Assembly (NCBI RefSeq): GCF_900168195.1
Contig: NZ_FUYX01000009.1
Coordinates: 124,001 to 188,000, forward strand
DNA from: Allobosea thiooxidans
GTDB lineage: Bacteria > Pseudomonadota > Alphaproteobacteria > Rhizobiales > Beijerinckiaceae
DNA: 64,000 nucleotides
Reading direction: 5' to 3'
A model generated the notes under the pieces. It made no database searches. It was not told the origin of the DNA and saw only the letters and a program-made list of their open reading frames with translations. Made by a program: the position numbers and the translations under genes. This document shows, one piece after another, positions 1 to 9,762 of this stretch; the first letter of the stretch is position 1, and every line of letters begins with the position of its first letter.

Positions 1-625
1 TGCCGAGATGGGCGATGATCACCCGCCCGGCGGCATGCTGCGGCGCGATCTGACGGAGGCGACCGGCGACATACTCATATGACAGCCCATGGAAGCCGTA
101 GCGCCGTATGCCCTCGCGGTGAAACGCGAGAGGGAGAGCGTAGAAATCGGCCAGATCCGGGTGATCGCGATGGAAGGCCGTGTCGAAGCAGGCGACCTGC
201 GGCACATCCGGGTTGATCTCCATCGCGAGCCGGATCGGCAGCAGATTGTTGGGCTGGTGCAGAGGCGCCAGCTCGGCATAGGTCGCGAGCTTGTCGAGAA
301 GAGCGTGGTCGATGATGGTCGGCGCGGCGTAGTCGGGGCCGCCATGCACGACGCGATGACCGATAGCCAAGAGGTTGAAGCCCTCCAGGCTGCGCAGCCA
401 GGTTCGTGTCCTGTCGATCGCCGCCGGGAGGTCGGGTACCTCCTCGCGCTGGAAGGTCAGGTCGAAAAGGGACGTACCCTTGGCGTCGAAAGCGCGCAGA
501 CGCGGCCGCTGCCCGATGCCGTCGAGCTGCCCCCGAATCTGGCGCGTCAGTTTCCCTTGGGAGACGGTGAAGATCTGGAACTTGAGGCTCGATGAGCCTG
601 CATTCACCACAAGGATCGCATCCAT
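1..625 (-). CDS. ackA: Acetate kinase, N-terminal part (cut by window edge)
   Basis: Acetate kinase interconverts acetyl phosphate + ADP and acetate + ATP in the cytoplasm. The reading frame begins [16 protein letters not shown], the phosphate-binding start typical of the ASKHA acetate kinases. It continues with [14 protein letters not shown] and [11 protein letters not shown], all family hallmarks, and leaves the window near residue 208 of about 400. The ATG at 625 lies 4 bases after the stop of the phosphate acyltransferase gene, so the two are surely co-transcribed and form the Pta-AckA pathway. No frame disruption is seen in the visible part. The C-terminal ATPase half lies outside the window, so integrity cannot be judged. 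Confidence 0.95.
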   Translation of the reverse strand, partial: MDAILVVNAGSSSLKFQIFTVSQGKLTRQIRGQLDGIGQRPRLRAFDAKGTSLFDLTFQREEVPDLPAAIDRTRTWLRSLEGFNLLAIGHRVVHGGPDYAAPTIIDHALLDKLATYAELAPLHQPNNLLPIRLAMEINPDVPQVACFDTAFHRDHPDLADFYALPLAFHREGIRRYGFHGLSYEYVAGRLRQIAPQHAAGRVIIAHLG

Positions 626-629
626 CGAC

Positions 630-1613
630 TCAGACCGCCGCCACGGAAGAGGCCCTTCGCCGGGCGGCCGCATAGAGCGCTGCCACGGCGCATGATGCCA
701 GGCGCGTCCGGACCGTATCGGCCCGCGAGGTCAGGACGATCGGCACGCGCGCGCCCAGGACGATGCCGGCTGCGTCGGCATGTGAGAGGAAGGTCAGGTT
801 CTTGGCGAGCATGTTGCCGGCCTCGAGGTCGGGGACGACGAGGATCTGCGCCCGCCCGGCCACGGGCGATTTGATGCCTTTGATTTCGGCGGCCTCCGGG
901 GAAATGGCGTTGTCGAAGGCGAGCGGGCCATCGACCAGGGCGCCGGTGATCTGGCCGCGATCGGCCATCTTGCACAGCGCCGCTGCCTCCATCGTCGATG
1001 GAATCTTGGTCGTCACGGTCTCGACGGCGGACAGTATTGCGACGCGCGGGACGCCGAGGCCGATCCCGGCCCAGAGATCGACGGCGTTCTGGACGATATC
1101 CCGCTTTGCGTCGACGTCGGGGAAGATGTTGATCGCCGCATCGGTGATGAAGAGCGTCTCGGCATGGCCGGGCACGTCCATGATGAAGACGTGGCTGATG
1201 CGCCTTTCCGTGCGCAGCCCGGTGGCGGAGGCGGCAACCTCCCGCATCAGCTCGTCGGTGTGCAGGCTTCCCTTCATCAAGAGTTCGCCGCGCCCTTCCC
1301 GGACGAGCTTCACGGCTTCAGCCGCCGAGGCGTGGCTGTGCGGCGTGTCGACGATCTCGATGCCTCCGAGATCCAGCCCTTCGGCCTTGGCGACTTCGAT
1401 GATCCTGTGCCGCGGCCCCACCAGAACTGGCGCTATCAGCCTCTCGTCACGCGCTTCGAGCGCGCCGCGAAGCGAGGTGGCGTCGCAAGGGTGGGCGATG
1501 ACCGTCAGAGCCGGAGGATTGCTGCGCGCCGCCGCGATCAGCCTGTCGTATTTGGAGCCCGGTTGCATGGAGCCTGCATCCGATCTGCTGTCGTCGGCGG
1601 AGTGCATCCTCAA
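630..1613 (-). CDS. pta: Phosphate acetyl/butyryltransferase
   Basis: 327 residues of the PTA_PTB family, which transfers an acyl group from CoA to phosphate. Visible signatures are the central [11 protein letters not shown] block and the C-terminal [21 protein letters not shown] segment, which match the phosphotransacetylase domain found alone or fused to enoyl-CoA hydratase. Here it stands alone. The chosen ATG at 1613 overlaps the stop of the DUF3141 gene (ATGA), which indicates translational coupling; an internal ATG at 1568 would drop the first 15 residues. With ackA directly downstream, acyl phosphate would feed ATP synthesis. Whether acetyl- or butyryl-CoA is preferred cannot be told from sequence. 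Confidence 0.9.
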   Translation of the reverse strand: MRMHSADDSRSDAGSMQPGSKYDRLIAAARSNPPALTVIAHPCDATSLRGALEARDERLIAPVLVGPRHRIIEVAKAEGLDLGGIEIVDTPHSHASAAEAVKLVREGRGELLMKGSLHTDELMREVAASATGLRTERRISHVFIMDVPGHAETLFITDAAINIFPDVDAKRDIVQNAVDLWAGIGLGVPRVAILSAVETVTTKIPSTMEAAALCKMADRGQITGALVDGPLAFDNAISPEAAEIKGIKSPVAGRAQILVVPDLEAGNMLAKNLTFLSHADAAGIVLGARVPIVLTSRADTVRTRLASCAVAALYAAARRRASSVAAV

Positions 1614-3814
1614 GCCCTCTGTCGCGTGGCGATGTGCAGCTTGCCGGGCGGGTTGGACCCCACCGGCGCGGCCACATCGAACAGGCTCCGGATTTCTTCG
1701 AGCTGCTCCGCCGCCTCGCCCGAGAGCGGGCCGCGCGCCGTCGCCACTTGCTCGACGAGCTTGAGCGCGTCCGCCCGGCTCCCATGGTCGGACGGCAACA
1801 GGCCGGGCAGCGTCCGCAAGGCCTCGGCCTGATCGATCAGCAACATGAAAAACTGTTCGCGCGTCAGCGCTTTGAATTCGCTCAACGTCAGGCGCCGGGC
1901 ATCCTCGCCCTGCCTTCGCAACCGCCGGATCGCCTCGAAACTGCGTTCGTCGGCGCTCTCCCGCGCCATGCCGACATAGAGCAGCGCCCGCACGCAGGCG
2001 TGGAGCATGTCACCGGATGCCATGCCGGCGCGCAGCTCCTCGATGCGCTTCGCCAGGAGTTCGGCGTGTAATTTGCTCTTGGGCGCGCTTCGCGGACGGT
2101 GTTGCGAACGCGTGTCGATCCCGACGGCCGATTGCAGCAAGGGCGATCCATAGACGCCGCGGAACACCTGCTCGGACAGCTGCTCGACCATCTGGCGCCA
2201 GCTGTCGAGCGCGCCGACGATCTGCTCAGAAGCGGCTTCCTGCATCTTGAGGAAGACGTTGTCGTCGGCAACCGGCTGCCGCTCCAGGCGCGCCTGCGGT
2301 GCCACCAGGTCGAGCCAGGACAGGAACGGATTCCGCGCGCCGAACACCTCGTATTGCAAGCGCAGCGGATGCAGGGCCCGCATCGCCTGCGCCATGACGG
2401 GATTGGCGGTTGCCTGGATCCACGGCTGAACCAGCGCCCGGTAGAGCGACAGATTGACCTCCGACACGCGGGCGGCGGTCGCAAAGCGGCGCTCGTCGTC
2501 GAGGTTGTTCCCGCCGAGTGCGCGGATGTCGTCGAGAGTTCGCGCTTCGCAGCGCATCACCCATTCGCCGCCGACCAGATCCGGGTTTGCCTCGGCCCCG
2601 GCTTTCGGTTCGAAGACCGCCTCGTAAAGGCCGGGCGGCAGGACATCGATGAAGTCGATATTGGAGGCGAACTCGTCATGCTCCTTCCGCGCCACCCCCG
2701 CCGATACGAAGATGCCGAGATGCCCGATCTTGTCGTGGATGGCGTAGACGATCGTCTGCCCATAGGAGCGGATCTCGTCGACGCTGCCGTAGAGGTCGAG
2801 GATCCAGTCCAGCGCCTGCTGGGGCGGAGTGATATTGTCGCCCTTGGAGCAGAAGACGACGATCGGCGAGCGGATGTTGCGCAGATCGATGGCCGTGCCG
2901 TCGGAGGCCCGGATCTCGCCGCAGGCCAGCCGGTTGCCGATGAAGAGCTCATCGACGATGAACTGGATTTCCTCTGCGTTCAGCGTGACATGACCGCCCC
3001 ACCATTTCTCGAAGCCGAGATAGCGCTCCACCTCCGTGTCGATCTTCGCATAGAGGTTGTACTGCTTGCTCCAGAGCGTGTTGGCCGGGTTCTGGTTCTC
3101 AAAGTTCTGGACCAGCCAGGCGCCGTCGAAGGTGCCCGCACCGAGGTCGCTGGTGAGGGCCGTCAGCCAGCTCCCGCCCAGCAGGCCGCCGGCGTAGCGC
3201 ATCGGGTTCTGGCCCTTCACGCCCGCCCAGTAGGACAGGGGCGAGCCAGCCAGGATGATCGGCCCGAACAGCTCGGGCCTGAGAGCCGCCAGGATCATGA
3301 CCGCCCAGCCGGCCTGGCAGTTCCCGACCACGCATGGCTTGCCGTCCGCCTCCGGATGGCGCGCGATGACGGTCTCGAGAAAAACCGCCTCGGCGAGCGC
3401 GATATCCTCGATGGTCTGCCCGGGCACAGCTTCGGGCAGGAAGCCGATGAAGTAGCAGGGATGTCCGGCCTTCATCGCCACGCCGATCTCGCTATCGGCC
3501 TTGAAGCCGCCGATGCCAGGTCCGTGGCCCGCGCGCGGATCGACGATGACGAAGGGGCGCTTGGTCTTGTCGATGACCGTGCCCTGAGGCGGCACAATTC
3601 GCACCAGGACGTAGTTCACCGGCCGGAGAAACTGGCGCCCGTCGCAAACCAGCTCCGCGTCGTAGTCCAGGACATTTGGAGCGAGCTGAGACAGGTGCTC
3701 TTCATACTGGAGGCCGCGCTGGCGCAAGGCGTCCAGGAACAACACCATGCGCTGCCCGGCGTCGGTCGCGTAGGAGAGCGCGTCGGCGAAGGCGTCCGAG
3801 GGGTTTTTGGCCAT
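1610..3814 (-). CDS. DUF3141 alpha/beta-hydrolase, PHA-synthase-like
   Basis: 734 residues. The N-terminal half is an alpha/beta-hydrolase related to polyhydroxyalkanoate synthase: it contains VVGNCQAGWA, a lipase-box variant with Cys in the nucleophile position as in PhaC. Upstream is a conserved RPFVIVDPRAGHGPGIGGF loop, and later come FCSKGDNITPP and HDKIGHLGIF, which could supply Asp and His of a triad. The C-terminal third is charged and mostly helical. The family is known as DUF3141 and its reaction is uncharacterised. The ATG at 3814 is preceded by a GGAG; the frame extends upstream to 3943 but that part looks non-coding. First gene of a three-gene operon with pta and ackA, so a role in acyl-CoA or PHA-linked carbon overflow is an inference. 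Confidence 0.88.
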   Translation of the reverse strand: MAKNPSDAFADALSYATDAGQRMVLFLDALRQRGLQYEEHLSQLAPNVLDYDAELVCDGRQFLRPVNYVLVRIVPPQGTVIDKTKRPFVIVDPRAGHGPGIGGFKADSEIGVAMKAGHPCYFIGFLPEAVPGQTIEDIALAEAVFLETVIARHPEADGKPCVVGNCQAGWAVMILAALRPELFGPIILAGSPLSYWAGVKGQNPMRYAGGLLGGSWLTALTSDLGAGTFDGAWLVQNFENQNPANTLWSKQYNLYAKIDTEVERYLGFEKWWGGHVTLNAEEIQFIVDELFIGNRLACGEIRASDGTAIDLRNIRSPIVVFCSKGDNITPPQQALDWILDLYGSVDEIRSYGQTIVYAIHDKIGHLGIFVSAGVARKEHDEFASNIDFIDVLPPGLYEAVFEPKAGAEANPDLVGGEWVMRCEARTLDDIRALGGNNLDDERRFATAARVSEVNLSLYRALVQPWIQATANPVMAQAMRALHPLRLQYEVFGARNPFLSWLDLVAPQARLERQPVADDNVFLKMQEAASEQIVGALDSWRQMVEQLSEQVFRGVYGSPLLQSAVGIDTRSQHRPRSAPKSKLHAELLAKRIEELRAGMASGDMLHACVRALLYVGMARESADERSFEAIRRLRRQGEDARRLTLSEFKALTREQFFMLLIDQAEALRTLPGLLPSDHGSRADALKLVEQVATARGPLSGEAAEQLEEIRSLFDVAAPVGSNPPGKLHIATRQRA

Positions 3815-4393
3815 AACGGCACTCCGGAGTTCAGGTTTGAGCGGGCTTTCGACGTCGCCGCGAGGGATCCTGCGATCCATCAAACACGACGCTGGAGCAT
3901 GGCCCAACACCGTGTCGCTGTTCATGCGTAGCCCAGCGCGCATTTCCTCCGACGTGTGGTGCTGCCTCTGTCAGGCATCTCCACCGCGTACGGCACCCAC
4001 ACCACCATATTGGGCGGCGTTGGCGTATTGCCCTTAGGGACAACTTGCATCGCCGAATGCGCTGTCGGACCGCATCGCCCCGCAAATTCTCGTTCGCCCT
4101 GTGGAGGTCGTCAGATGAACGCTGCCGGTGGGGAGCAGACCTGCCAAGCGCAGCGACGAGATGACACGAGGATCAGATCGCGTATCTCTATCTCAGCAAT
4201 CGCGACCTGACGCGCTCAAGGAAGTCGTCGCCAAGCCGCTCTCCCCTGCGGGTGAACCGAGCTTCCGCGTGCGTAGCCAACTGTAACTTACTATTCCCGA
4301 CCGCGTCCGCTGCTTTGAATGTCCTCAGAAGAAAGCACTGCTGCGTCCGACACTTGGCGGCATGGTCGCCTCGGTTGCCGCTTAGGAGGCTCG
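3815..4393. other. Divergent intergenic region
   Basis: About 580 bases between two divergently read genes. Open frames here are short, unmatched to any family I recognise and lack good ribosome binding sites. The region should contain the promoters of the DUF3141 operon (minus) and of the small secreted protein (plus). I looked for an FNR/FixK-type TTGAT-N4-ATCAA box and did not find a convincing one. Confidence 0.5.
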
Positions 4394-4825
4394 ATGATCG
4401 CCGAGGCTGCACGATCTCTATTTCTCGTCTTCGCCATTGCAGTGCTCGCAGCACCGGGCGCGTGGGCGCGGACGGCAAGTTTTCAGGGAGCCTGGCTCGA
4501 AGAGGGACAGGTCTGCGCCAATGTCTTCGTCGTGGCGGGGAAGGCACTCGGCTTCAAGCGACCGGCGAACGCCTTTGCCGCAGCCTTCATCATAAGGGGC
4601 CAGCAACTGTCCACTCCTCTGGCAACCTGCCGGATCGGCCGCATCAGCCCGCAGGGCGAGCGACAGGTCATGCATCTCAGCTGCACGACCACCATCGCGA
4701 CCGACACTGCGCGGGCCGTGTTCGCGCCGGCGCAGGATGGCGGCCTTTATCGCTACAGCACTGCCGAAGGAGGCACTGCAACCCGATATCGGCGCTGCAC
4801 AGCGGATGCGCTGAAGACGCATTGA
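4394..4825 (+). CDS. Small secreted protein, unknown function
   Basis: 143 residues starting MIAEAARSLFLVFAIAV, a clear Sec signal peptide with probable cleavage after AWA. The mature part has four cysteines, including one in TCRIG, one in SCTTT and one in RRCTA, which could form disulfides in the periplasm. The start is fixed by AGGAGG at 4384-4389, five bases before the ATG; an upstream in-frame start at 4319 would bury the signal peptide. I do not recognise the family. It lies directly upstream of the FixJ-like regulator on the same strand. Confidence 0.7.
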   Translation: MIAEAARSLFLVFAIAVLAAPGAWARTASFQGAWLEEGQVCANVFVVAGKALGFKRPANAFAAAFIIRGQQLSTPLATCRIGRISPQGERQVMHLSCTTTIATDTARAVFAPAQDGGLYRYSTAEGGTATRYRRCTADALKTH

Positions 4826-4891
4826 ATCCTCATAGCCGCCCGCCTCCCTGCCGAAGGGCGCAGCATTGGCGGCAAGACCAAGGGATTGGCC

Positions 4892-5515
4892 ATGTCAGCT
4901 CTCGTGCACATCGTCGATGGTGATGCGGCATCGCAGGCCGGAATCGATCGCATGCTTCGCGCCTGCGGCTATGAAACCAGGGCCTATGTCCGCGCCGACG
5001 ACATCCTGAAGCACCGGCCGGACGGCGAAAGCGCGAGCTGCGTCGTCATCGACACATCGGCACCAGATGAATCGATCCCTGATGTCGTGAGCCTGTTCAG
5101 CAAAGCCGGCCTGAATCTTCCGGTGATCTTCCTGACAGATCGAGGCGACGCACGGGTCGGCGTGAGGGCGATCAAGGCCGGCGCCGAGGATTTCTTCACC
5201 AAGCCAATCGAACGCGACGAATTCATCGGAGCGATCGACCGCGCGATCTCGCGCCACCGTCTGGCCAGCGAGCAGGAAAGCTGGGTTCGCACCCGCCTTG
5301 CGCGCCTCCAGCGACTGACAAGGCGGGAACGAGAGGTCTTCGAGCTCGTAGTCCGCGGCAAGATGAACAAACAGGTCGCCTTCACGCTCGGAACGACCGA
5401 GCGGACGATCAAGGCGCATCGTCACAAAGTCATGGAGAAGATGCAGGTCTGCTCGGTCGTCGAGCTCGTGACCTGCGCCGAGCGACTCGGCCTGCTCCGG
5501 CCCAGCGCTCCGTAA
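4892..5515 (+). CDS. FixJ/NarL-type response regulator
   Basis: 207 residues: an N-terminal receiver (about 1-120) and a C-terminal LuxR-type helix-turn-helix (about 135-200) with LTRREREVFELVVRG and the recognition helix in TERTIKAHRHKVMEKM. The arrangement is that of FixJ/TodR-family regulators. The phospho-acceptor would be the Asp of VVIDTS (residue 54), and the conserved Lys is in FFTKPIE. The acidic pocket near the start reads VDGDAAS rather than the usual DDD/DDE, so phosphorylation chemistry may be altered. The ATG at 4892 follows AAGGGA; a TTG six bases upstream is less likely. No histidine kinase is adjacent. Confidence 0.88.
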   Translation: MSALVHIVDGDAASQAGIDRMLRACGYETRAYVRADDILKHRPDGESASCVVIDTSAPDESIPDVVSLFSKAGLNLPVIFLTDRGDARVGVRAIKAGAEDFFTKPIERDEFIGAIDRAISRHRLASEQESWVRTRLARLQRLTRREREVFELVVRGKMNKQVAFTLGTTERTIKAHRHKVMEKMQVCSVVELVTCAERLGLLRPSAP

Positions 5516-5589
5516 GAAGCTGTGATCGGCAGAGCGCCAAGCGCTCTGCTCGCCGAATCCGCGCAGGTCTCCGAACCGAGGATCGCACC

Positions 5590-6252
5590 GTGCCGCCTCC
5601 TCAACATGCGTCGGATGAGCTGAAGACACCCAGGGCAGCCGCCGTCGCCGGCATCCTGTTTTCGGTCCTGCTCCTGTCCGCCCTGGTGCTGGTGCTGCAG
5701 ACGTTGCGCCTCCATCCCCAGGATCCGGGCGACTGGGTGGGGGCGCAATCCTGGAAGGTTGCGCTGGCGCTCAACCTGATTCCCTTCGCCGGCATCGCCT
5801 TTCTCTGGTTCATGGGTGTGCTGCGCGACCGACTGGGCGCTCAGGAAAACAGGCTGTTCGCGACCGTCTTCCTCGGCAGCGGCATTCTTTTCATCGGCAT
5901 GCTGTTCGTCGCGGCCTCGGCGATCGGGGCCATCCTGCTCACGCACACAGCCCGACCTGGCGAGCTCGCAGGCTCGCTGACTTTCACCCTGGCCCGTTCC
6001 TTCGCCTACAACGTAGCCAGCATCTACGCGATGAAAGTGTCGAGTGTTTTCCTGATCACCGCCTCGACCATCGTGCTCCGTACCGGGATCACCGCGCGCT
6101 GGACGGCGTTCATCGGCTATGCGGCCGCAGCGGTCATCCTGTTCGGCAGCCATATGGTGGACTGGACGTTCCTGGTCTTCCCGGTCTGGGTCCTCATCGT
6201 CAGCTGCGACATCCTCGCCCGCGAGTACCGTCACACCGAACCGCCAGAATAG
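5590..6252 (+). CDS. Polytopic membrane protein, unknown function
   Basis: 220 residues with about five hydrophobic segments (around 18-40, 58-76, 90-118, 143-162 and 172-205) and a polar N-terminus. The frame opens with GTG at 5590 preceded by GAGGA. I do not recognise the family. It ends 14 bases from the 3' end of the convergent SulP gene. No catalytic motif is visible. Confidence 0.7.
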   Translation: MPPPQHASDELKTPRAAAVAGILFSVLLLSALVLVLQTLRLHPQDPGDWVGAQSWKVALALNLIPFAGIAFLWFMGVLRDRLGAQENRLFATVFLGSGILFIGMLFVAASAIGAILLTHTARPGELAGSLTFTLARSFAYNVASIYAMKVSSVFLITASTIVLRTGITARWTAFIGYAAAAVILFGSHMVDWTFLVFPVWVLIVSCDILAREYRHTEPPE

Positions 6253-6266
6253 CGCAGCGAACCGGG

Positions 6267-7940
6267 TTACCGGGATGACCTCTCCCCGAGAATACGGACT
6301 GCGTCCTCGAGGTCCTCGAAGACCGTCGTTGCAGCGGCCCCTTCGAAGAGCCCTGCCCGCTCCAGAATCTCCCGCGGTTCCTTGTGCAGTTCCGCGATGG
6401 CGAAGGTCAGCCCCATGGCAGCCAGGTCTGTGCGCCATTGCAGCAGCATGGCGGCCGCCGTCATGTCGATCTGTGCGACGGCGCTCGCATCGAGCACGAA
6501 CTACGACGTGCCGGGCGCGGCCTCCTTCGCAACACTCTCGAACCGGGAGCGGACATAGTCGGCATTGAAGAACAGAATGCTGCCCTGAAGCATGAACAGC
6601 ACCATCCCCGGCGGTGGCTCCGCGCGCTCCATCCGGTGCAGCTTGTAGAAGCCCGGTCGGCCGGGGACGAGCCCGAGCAGGGCGTCGCGCGGCCGCATTT
6701 CCTTCAGCAGCACGTAGAGCAGCGTGCCGGCGATGGCGATCACCACACCGCTGAGCACGCCAAGGCTGATGGCTCCCCACATGGCGATGAGGGCAAAGCC
6801 GAACTCCATCGGGCTGATCCGCCAGGTCTCCCGCAACCCCTTGAGGTCGATCAGGCTCAGCGCGGCAAAGGCGAGGATCGCCCCGAGCGCGGCATGAGGC
6901 AGGACGCGCAGGACATGGTTCAGATAGATGAGCAGAACCGCCAGCGCGGCGGCGGAGATCAGCCCCGACAGTTGCGAGCGACCGCTTGCGGCCAGATTGA
7001 TCGCGGTCCGCGAATCCGAGACCGTCACGGGGAATCCGCTGAACAGGCCGGAGCAGATGTTGGCGCCTCCCAGTCCGGTCAGCTCCCGGTCGGCATCGAC
7101 CTTGAAGCCGTCCTTCGCGCCGAAGCTGCGCGCCCCGACGAGGCCGGAACTGACACTGACCAGCCAGATCGCCGCGCCCCCCAGCACAAGGTCCGTGATC
7201 GGCAGATGGGCGACATCCGGAAGAGCCAGTGTCGGCAGGCCGCCCGGCAAGCTCCCGATGACCTTCATGCCCTTGCCTTCGAAGTCGAAGATCGCCGATG
7301 CCAGCACGGCCACGACGACCACGACCAGTGGCCCGGGGATCGGGGAGCGCAGGCGCGCCAGCAGAACGAGCAGCCCGAACATGGCTGCACCGAACCAGAC
7401 CGTGAGCCAATGGATCTGCGGAGCCTTCCGGATGATCTCGAGCAGCGGCATCACCAGCCCGTCGGACTCGATGCGCACGCCGGTCAGCCGCCCGATCTGC
7501 CCGACGAGGATCGAGATCGAGATGCCGCTGATGAACCCGACCAGGATCGGTCGGGACAGAAAGGAAGCGACGACGCCAAGCTTCAGGGCGCTCGCGAGGA
7601 TGCAGAATACTCCGACCATCACAGCAAGCGCGCTGGCCGCAGCGACGCGCCCCGCCGGATCGTCGAGCGGCAAGGTAGCGAGCGTGGCCGCCAGGACCGT
7701 CATCGTCGCGGCGTCGGGTCCGACGATCAGCTTGCGCGACGGGCCAAGAAGCGCATAGCCGACAAGAGACAGGATGCTGGCGTAGAACCCGACTTCGACC
7801 GGAAGCCCCGCGATGGCAGGGTAGGCAACGGCGCTCGGAATGGCGACGGCGGCTATGGCGAGCCCAGCCGTAACGTCGAAGCGCAGCCATTCCCACTTGT
7901 AGGGAAGAAGCCCCTCCGCGATTGGGAGCATTCGCGTCAT
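6267..7940 (-). pseudogene. SulP/SLC26-type anion transporter with in-frame stop before the STAS domain
   Basis: The frame codes for a complete SulP permease except for one stop. Residues 1-479 contain the multi-spanning transport domain with the typical GPDAATMTVLAATLA and AVAYPAIAGLPVEVGFYASI blocks. A TAG at 6501-6503 then interrupts the frame. Translation continues without any shift as FVLDASAVAQIDMTAAAML, the conserved beginning of the STAS domain, and runs to a normal end at 6267 (about 557 residues in all). A single G-to-A change from a TGG Trp codon would explain it. It is either a recent nonsense mutation, removing the STAS domain, or a sequence error. The transported ion (sulfate, bicarbonate or other) is unknown. 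Confidence 0.85.
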
Positions 7941-8022
7941 CTACGTCCACCGTTTCGAACTGCGTCAGTCACAGCGGAAGAAGGGGCGGCCCACCAGCGG
8001 GCACGCTCCCTGCGTGGAAGGT

Positions 8023-9255
8023 TCAGTGACCGCTGAAGACCAGCGTCTGGATCGGCAGCACGATCGCCTGGATCCTCAGTAGCAGGGCATGGACCAAGCC
8101 CACGGTATCCACAGCGTGCAGCATAATCTTCCGCCCAGTCGAGAGCTTGCCGGACGCGATCAGCTCATGGTTGCTCGAATAAGCGTTGGCGATGCAAGTG
8201 CTCCCTGGAACCACCCCCTCAAAGCCTCCCTTGTAAAGAGGCTCGAGGAAGACCAGCAAGGTCCCGGGCTTGGAGGTCTGCTGGACGTCGAGCAGTTGTT
8301 CCCCGCCGCGGACTTGTCCTGCGGCGATGAAATCCTGAACGCCGGTCACCACCATCGGGATCACAACCCACGGCTTTGACAGGCAGGCGGCCTCGGCGAC
8401 CATGCCCACCTTCATCACCTGTCCCTCGATCTGCGAGAAGCCCGCTTGAAGAATGTTCCGCCCCGCCTCTTCCGGGATCAGAACGCCCGCGGGTCGCATG
8501 AAGGGATTAACGATGTCGCCGACGCGCAGCGTGAACTGCTCAACGCGGCCACTGACGCCGGCCCGTATCACGGTCTTGTCGAGATCGGCCTGCGCCTGCG
8601 CCAGTGCAGCCTCGGCGCTCGCCCTCTCGGCCGGCAGCAAGGTCGAGATCCGCGTTTCCGCCGTGGCCTTTCCCGCCACGGCTGCAGCGACAGCTGCTTC
8701 ACGCCCGGCAACTAGGTTCTCGAGCCGCTCGATTTCGCGCCGGGCGACGATGTCGTCATTCCGCCGCCTGAGCTCCACTTTCGTCTCCAGTTCGTCGAGA
8801 GCCTGCTTGTGAGCGCTGCGCGTTTCGTCGATCTTGCTCTCGTCAGCTAGGATCTCGGCCTTGGCGACGACGAGGGAGGCCTCGACCTCGGCGACCTTGC
8901 GCCGGGCCGTCTCGACCGCGGCTTCCTGCTTTGAGCTGTCGAGCCGGAAGATCGGATCGCCCCTGGCGACGGTGCCGCTCACGCCGAGATAGACTTGCGC
9001 CACGCGCCCATTCGTCTCGGGAACGATGGGGACGGTGCGGAACATCACGGTCGCGTTCGTCGTCGAGGGGTGATTGTAGAAGATCACCGTGATCAGGCCG
9101 ACCGTCAGCATCAGGCAGGAGATGATGCCCCATCTCAGCTCAAACCAGACCGAGTAGAAGGTGATTTCCTTGCCGAGACGCTTTCCTTGCTGGTACCGCC
9201 GGTAGAGGTAGTCCGGAACGATCGTCAGCAGCGAGCAGATCAGAAGCTCAAGCAT
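8023..9255 (-). CDS. HlyD-family membrane fusion protein
   Basis: 410 residues. After an N-terminal cytoplasmic/membrane-proximal stretch there is a transmembrane helix at about 44-62 (WGIISCLMLTVGLITVIF). A biotinyl-lipoyl-like first half follows (PIVPETNGRVAQVYLGVSGTVARGDPIFRLD), then a long alpha-helical hairpin (about 105-230) and the second lipoyl half (VIRAGVSGRVEQFTLRVGDIV). This is the adaptor layout of HlyD/EmrA proteins that link an inner-membrane pump to an outer-membrane channel. No pump or TolC partner is next to it. Its start overlaps the end of the upstream membrane protein gene by 8 bases, so the pair is one unit. Confidence 0.9.
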   Translation of the reverse strand: MLELLICSLLTIVPDYLYRRYQQGKRLGKEITFYSVWFELRWGIISCLMLTVGLITVIFYNHPSTTNATVMFRTVPIVPETNGRVAQVYLGVSGTVARGDPIFRLDSSKQEAAVETARRKVAEVEASLVVAKAEILADESKIDETRSAHKQALDELETKVELRRRNDDIVARREIERLENLVAGREAAVAAAVAGKATAETRISTLLPAERASAEAALAQAQADLDKTVIRAGVSGRVEQFTLRVGDIVNPFMRPAGVLIPEEAGRNILQAGFSQIEGQVMKVGMVAEAACLSKPWVVIPMVVTGVQDFIAAGQVRGGEQLLDVQQTSKPGTLLVFLEPLYKGGFEGVVPGSTCIANAYSSNHELIASGKLSTGRKIMLHAVDTVGLVHALLLRIQAIVLPIQTLVFSGH

Positions 9256-9694
9256 GGCTGCCCCCTTCCGGCTTCGAGGCAGGGAGATCGGCCGCGTCGG
9301 CTCCGCGGGCTTCCGTTACCGTGGCCTCCCCTTCGGCAGTTCGCCGCGGCGTGATGCCGGCGATGCGCTCGAGCGCATGCGCCATCCGGCCGAACTGCCC
9401 CGAGAAATCGGGGACGTCGATCAGCGCCAGAAGCAGCCCCGCGACCCAGAACAGATGCACATGGGTGAACAGGGCGAGCAGGCCGAGCACGGCGACGATC
9501 TCGAACTGGATCTTCTGGGATTTGTGCGCCATGCGCTCGGGCATCGCGTGCAGCCGCAGATACAACAGGCCGACGCCGAGCACCGCCATAAGCAGGATAG
9601 CGGCCGTGACGACCATGAGCACGTCCGTCTCGCCCGGTGCCGTGATAAATGCTGGTAGATGATCTGGGGCCAATGGGTGGGCGCCGGCTGCCAT
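9248..9694 (-). CDS. Small inner-membrane protein paired with the HlyD gene
   Basis: 148 residues with two to three hydrophobic helices (LMVVTAAILLMAVLGVGLLYL and IVAVLGLLALFTHVHLFWVAGLLLALI) followed by a charged, Ala-rich tail. It overlaps the HlyD start by 8 bases, which suggests coupled translation and that it could be a partner of the adaptor. The family is not recognised. The ATG at 9694 was chosen because the hydrophobic region begins shortly after it. Confidence 0.7.
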   Translation of the reverse strand: MAAGAHPLAPDHLPAFITAPGETDVLMVVTAAILLMAVLGVGLLYLRLHAMPERMAHKSQKIQFEIVAVLGLLALFTHVHLFWVAGLLLALIDVPDFSGQFGRMAHALERIAGITPRRTAEGEATVTEARGADAADLPASKPEGGSHA

Positions 9695-9762
9695 GAACGC
9701 ACTCCAGTCTCAGCAAACGACGGTAGGCATTATACGATCGGGCGCGCCCGGCAAGCGGCTCG

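Noticed and set aside
5422-7950. 842-codon minus-strand open frame
   Set aside because: It lies out of frame over the SulP gene and antisense to the membrane protein; it is Arg/Ala/Gly-rich with no domain, a high-GC shadow.
6384-8036. 550-codon plus-strand frame
   Set aside because: Antisense to SulP, strongly charged and repetitive in composition; a shadow.
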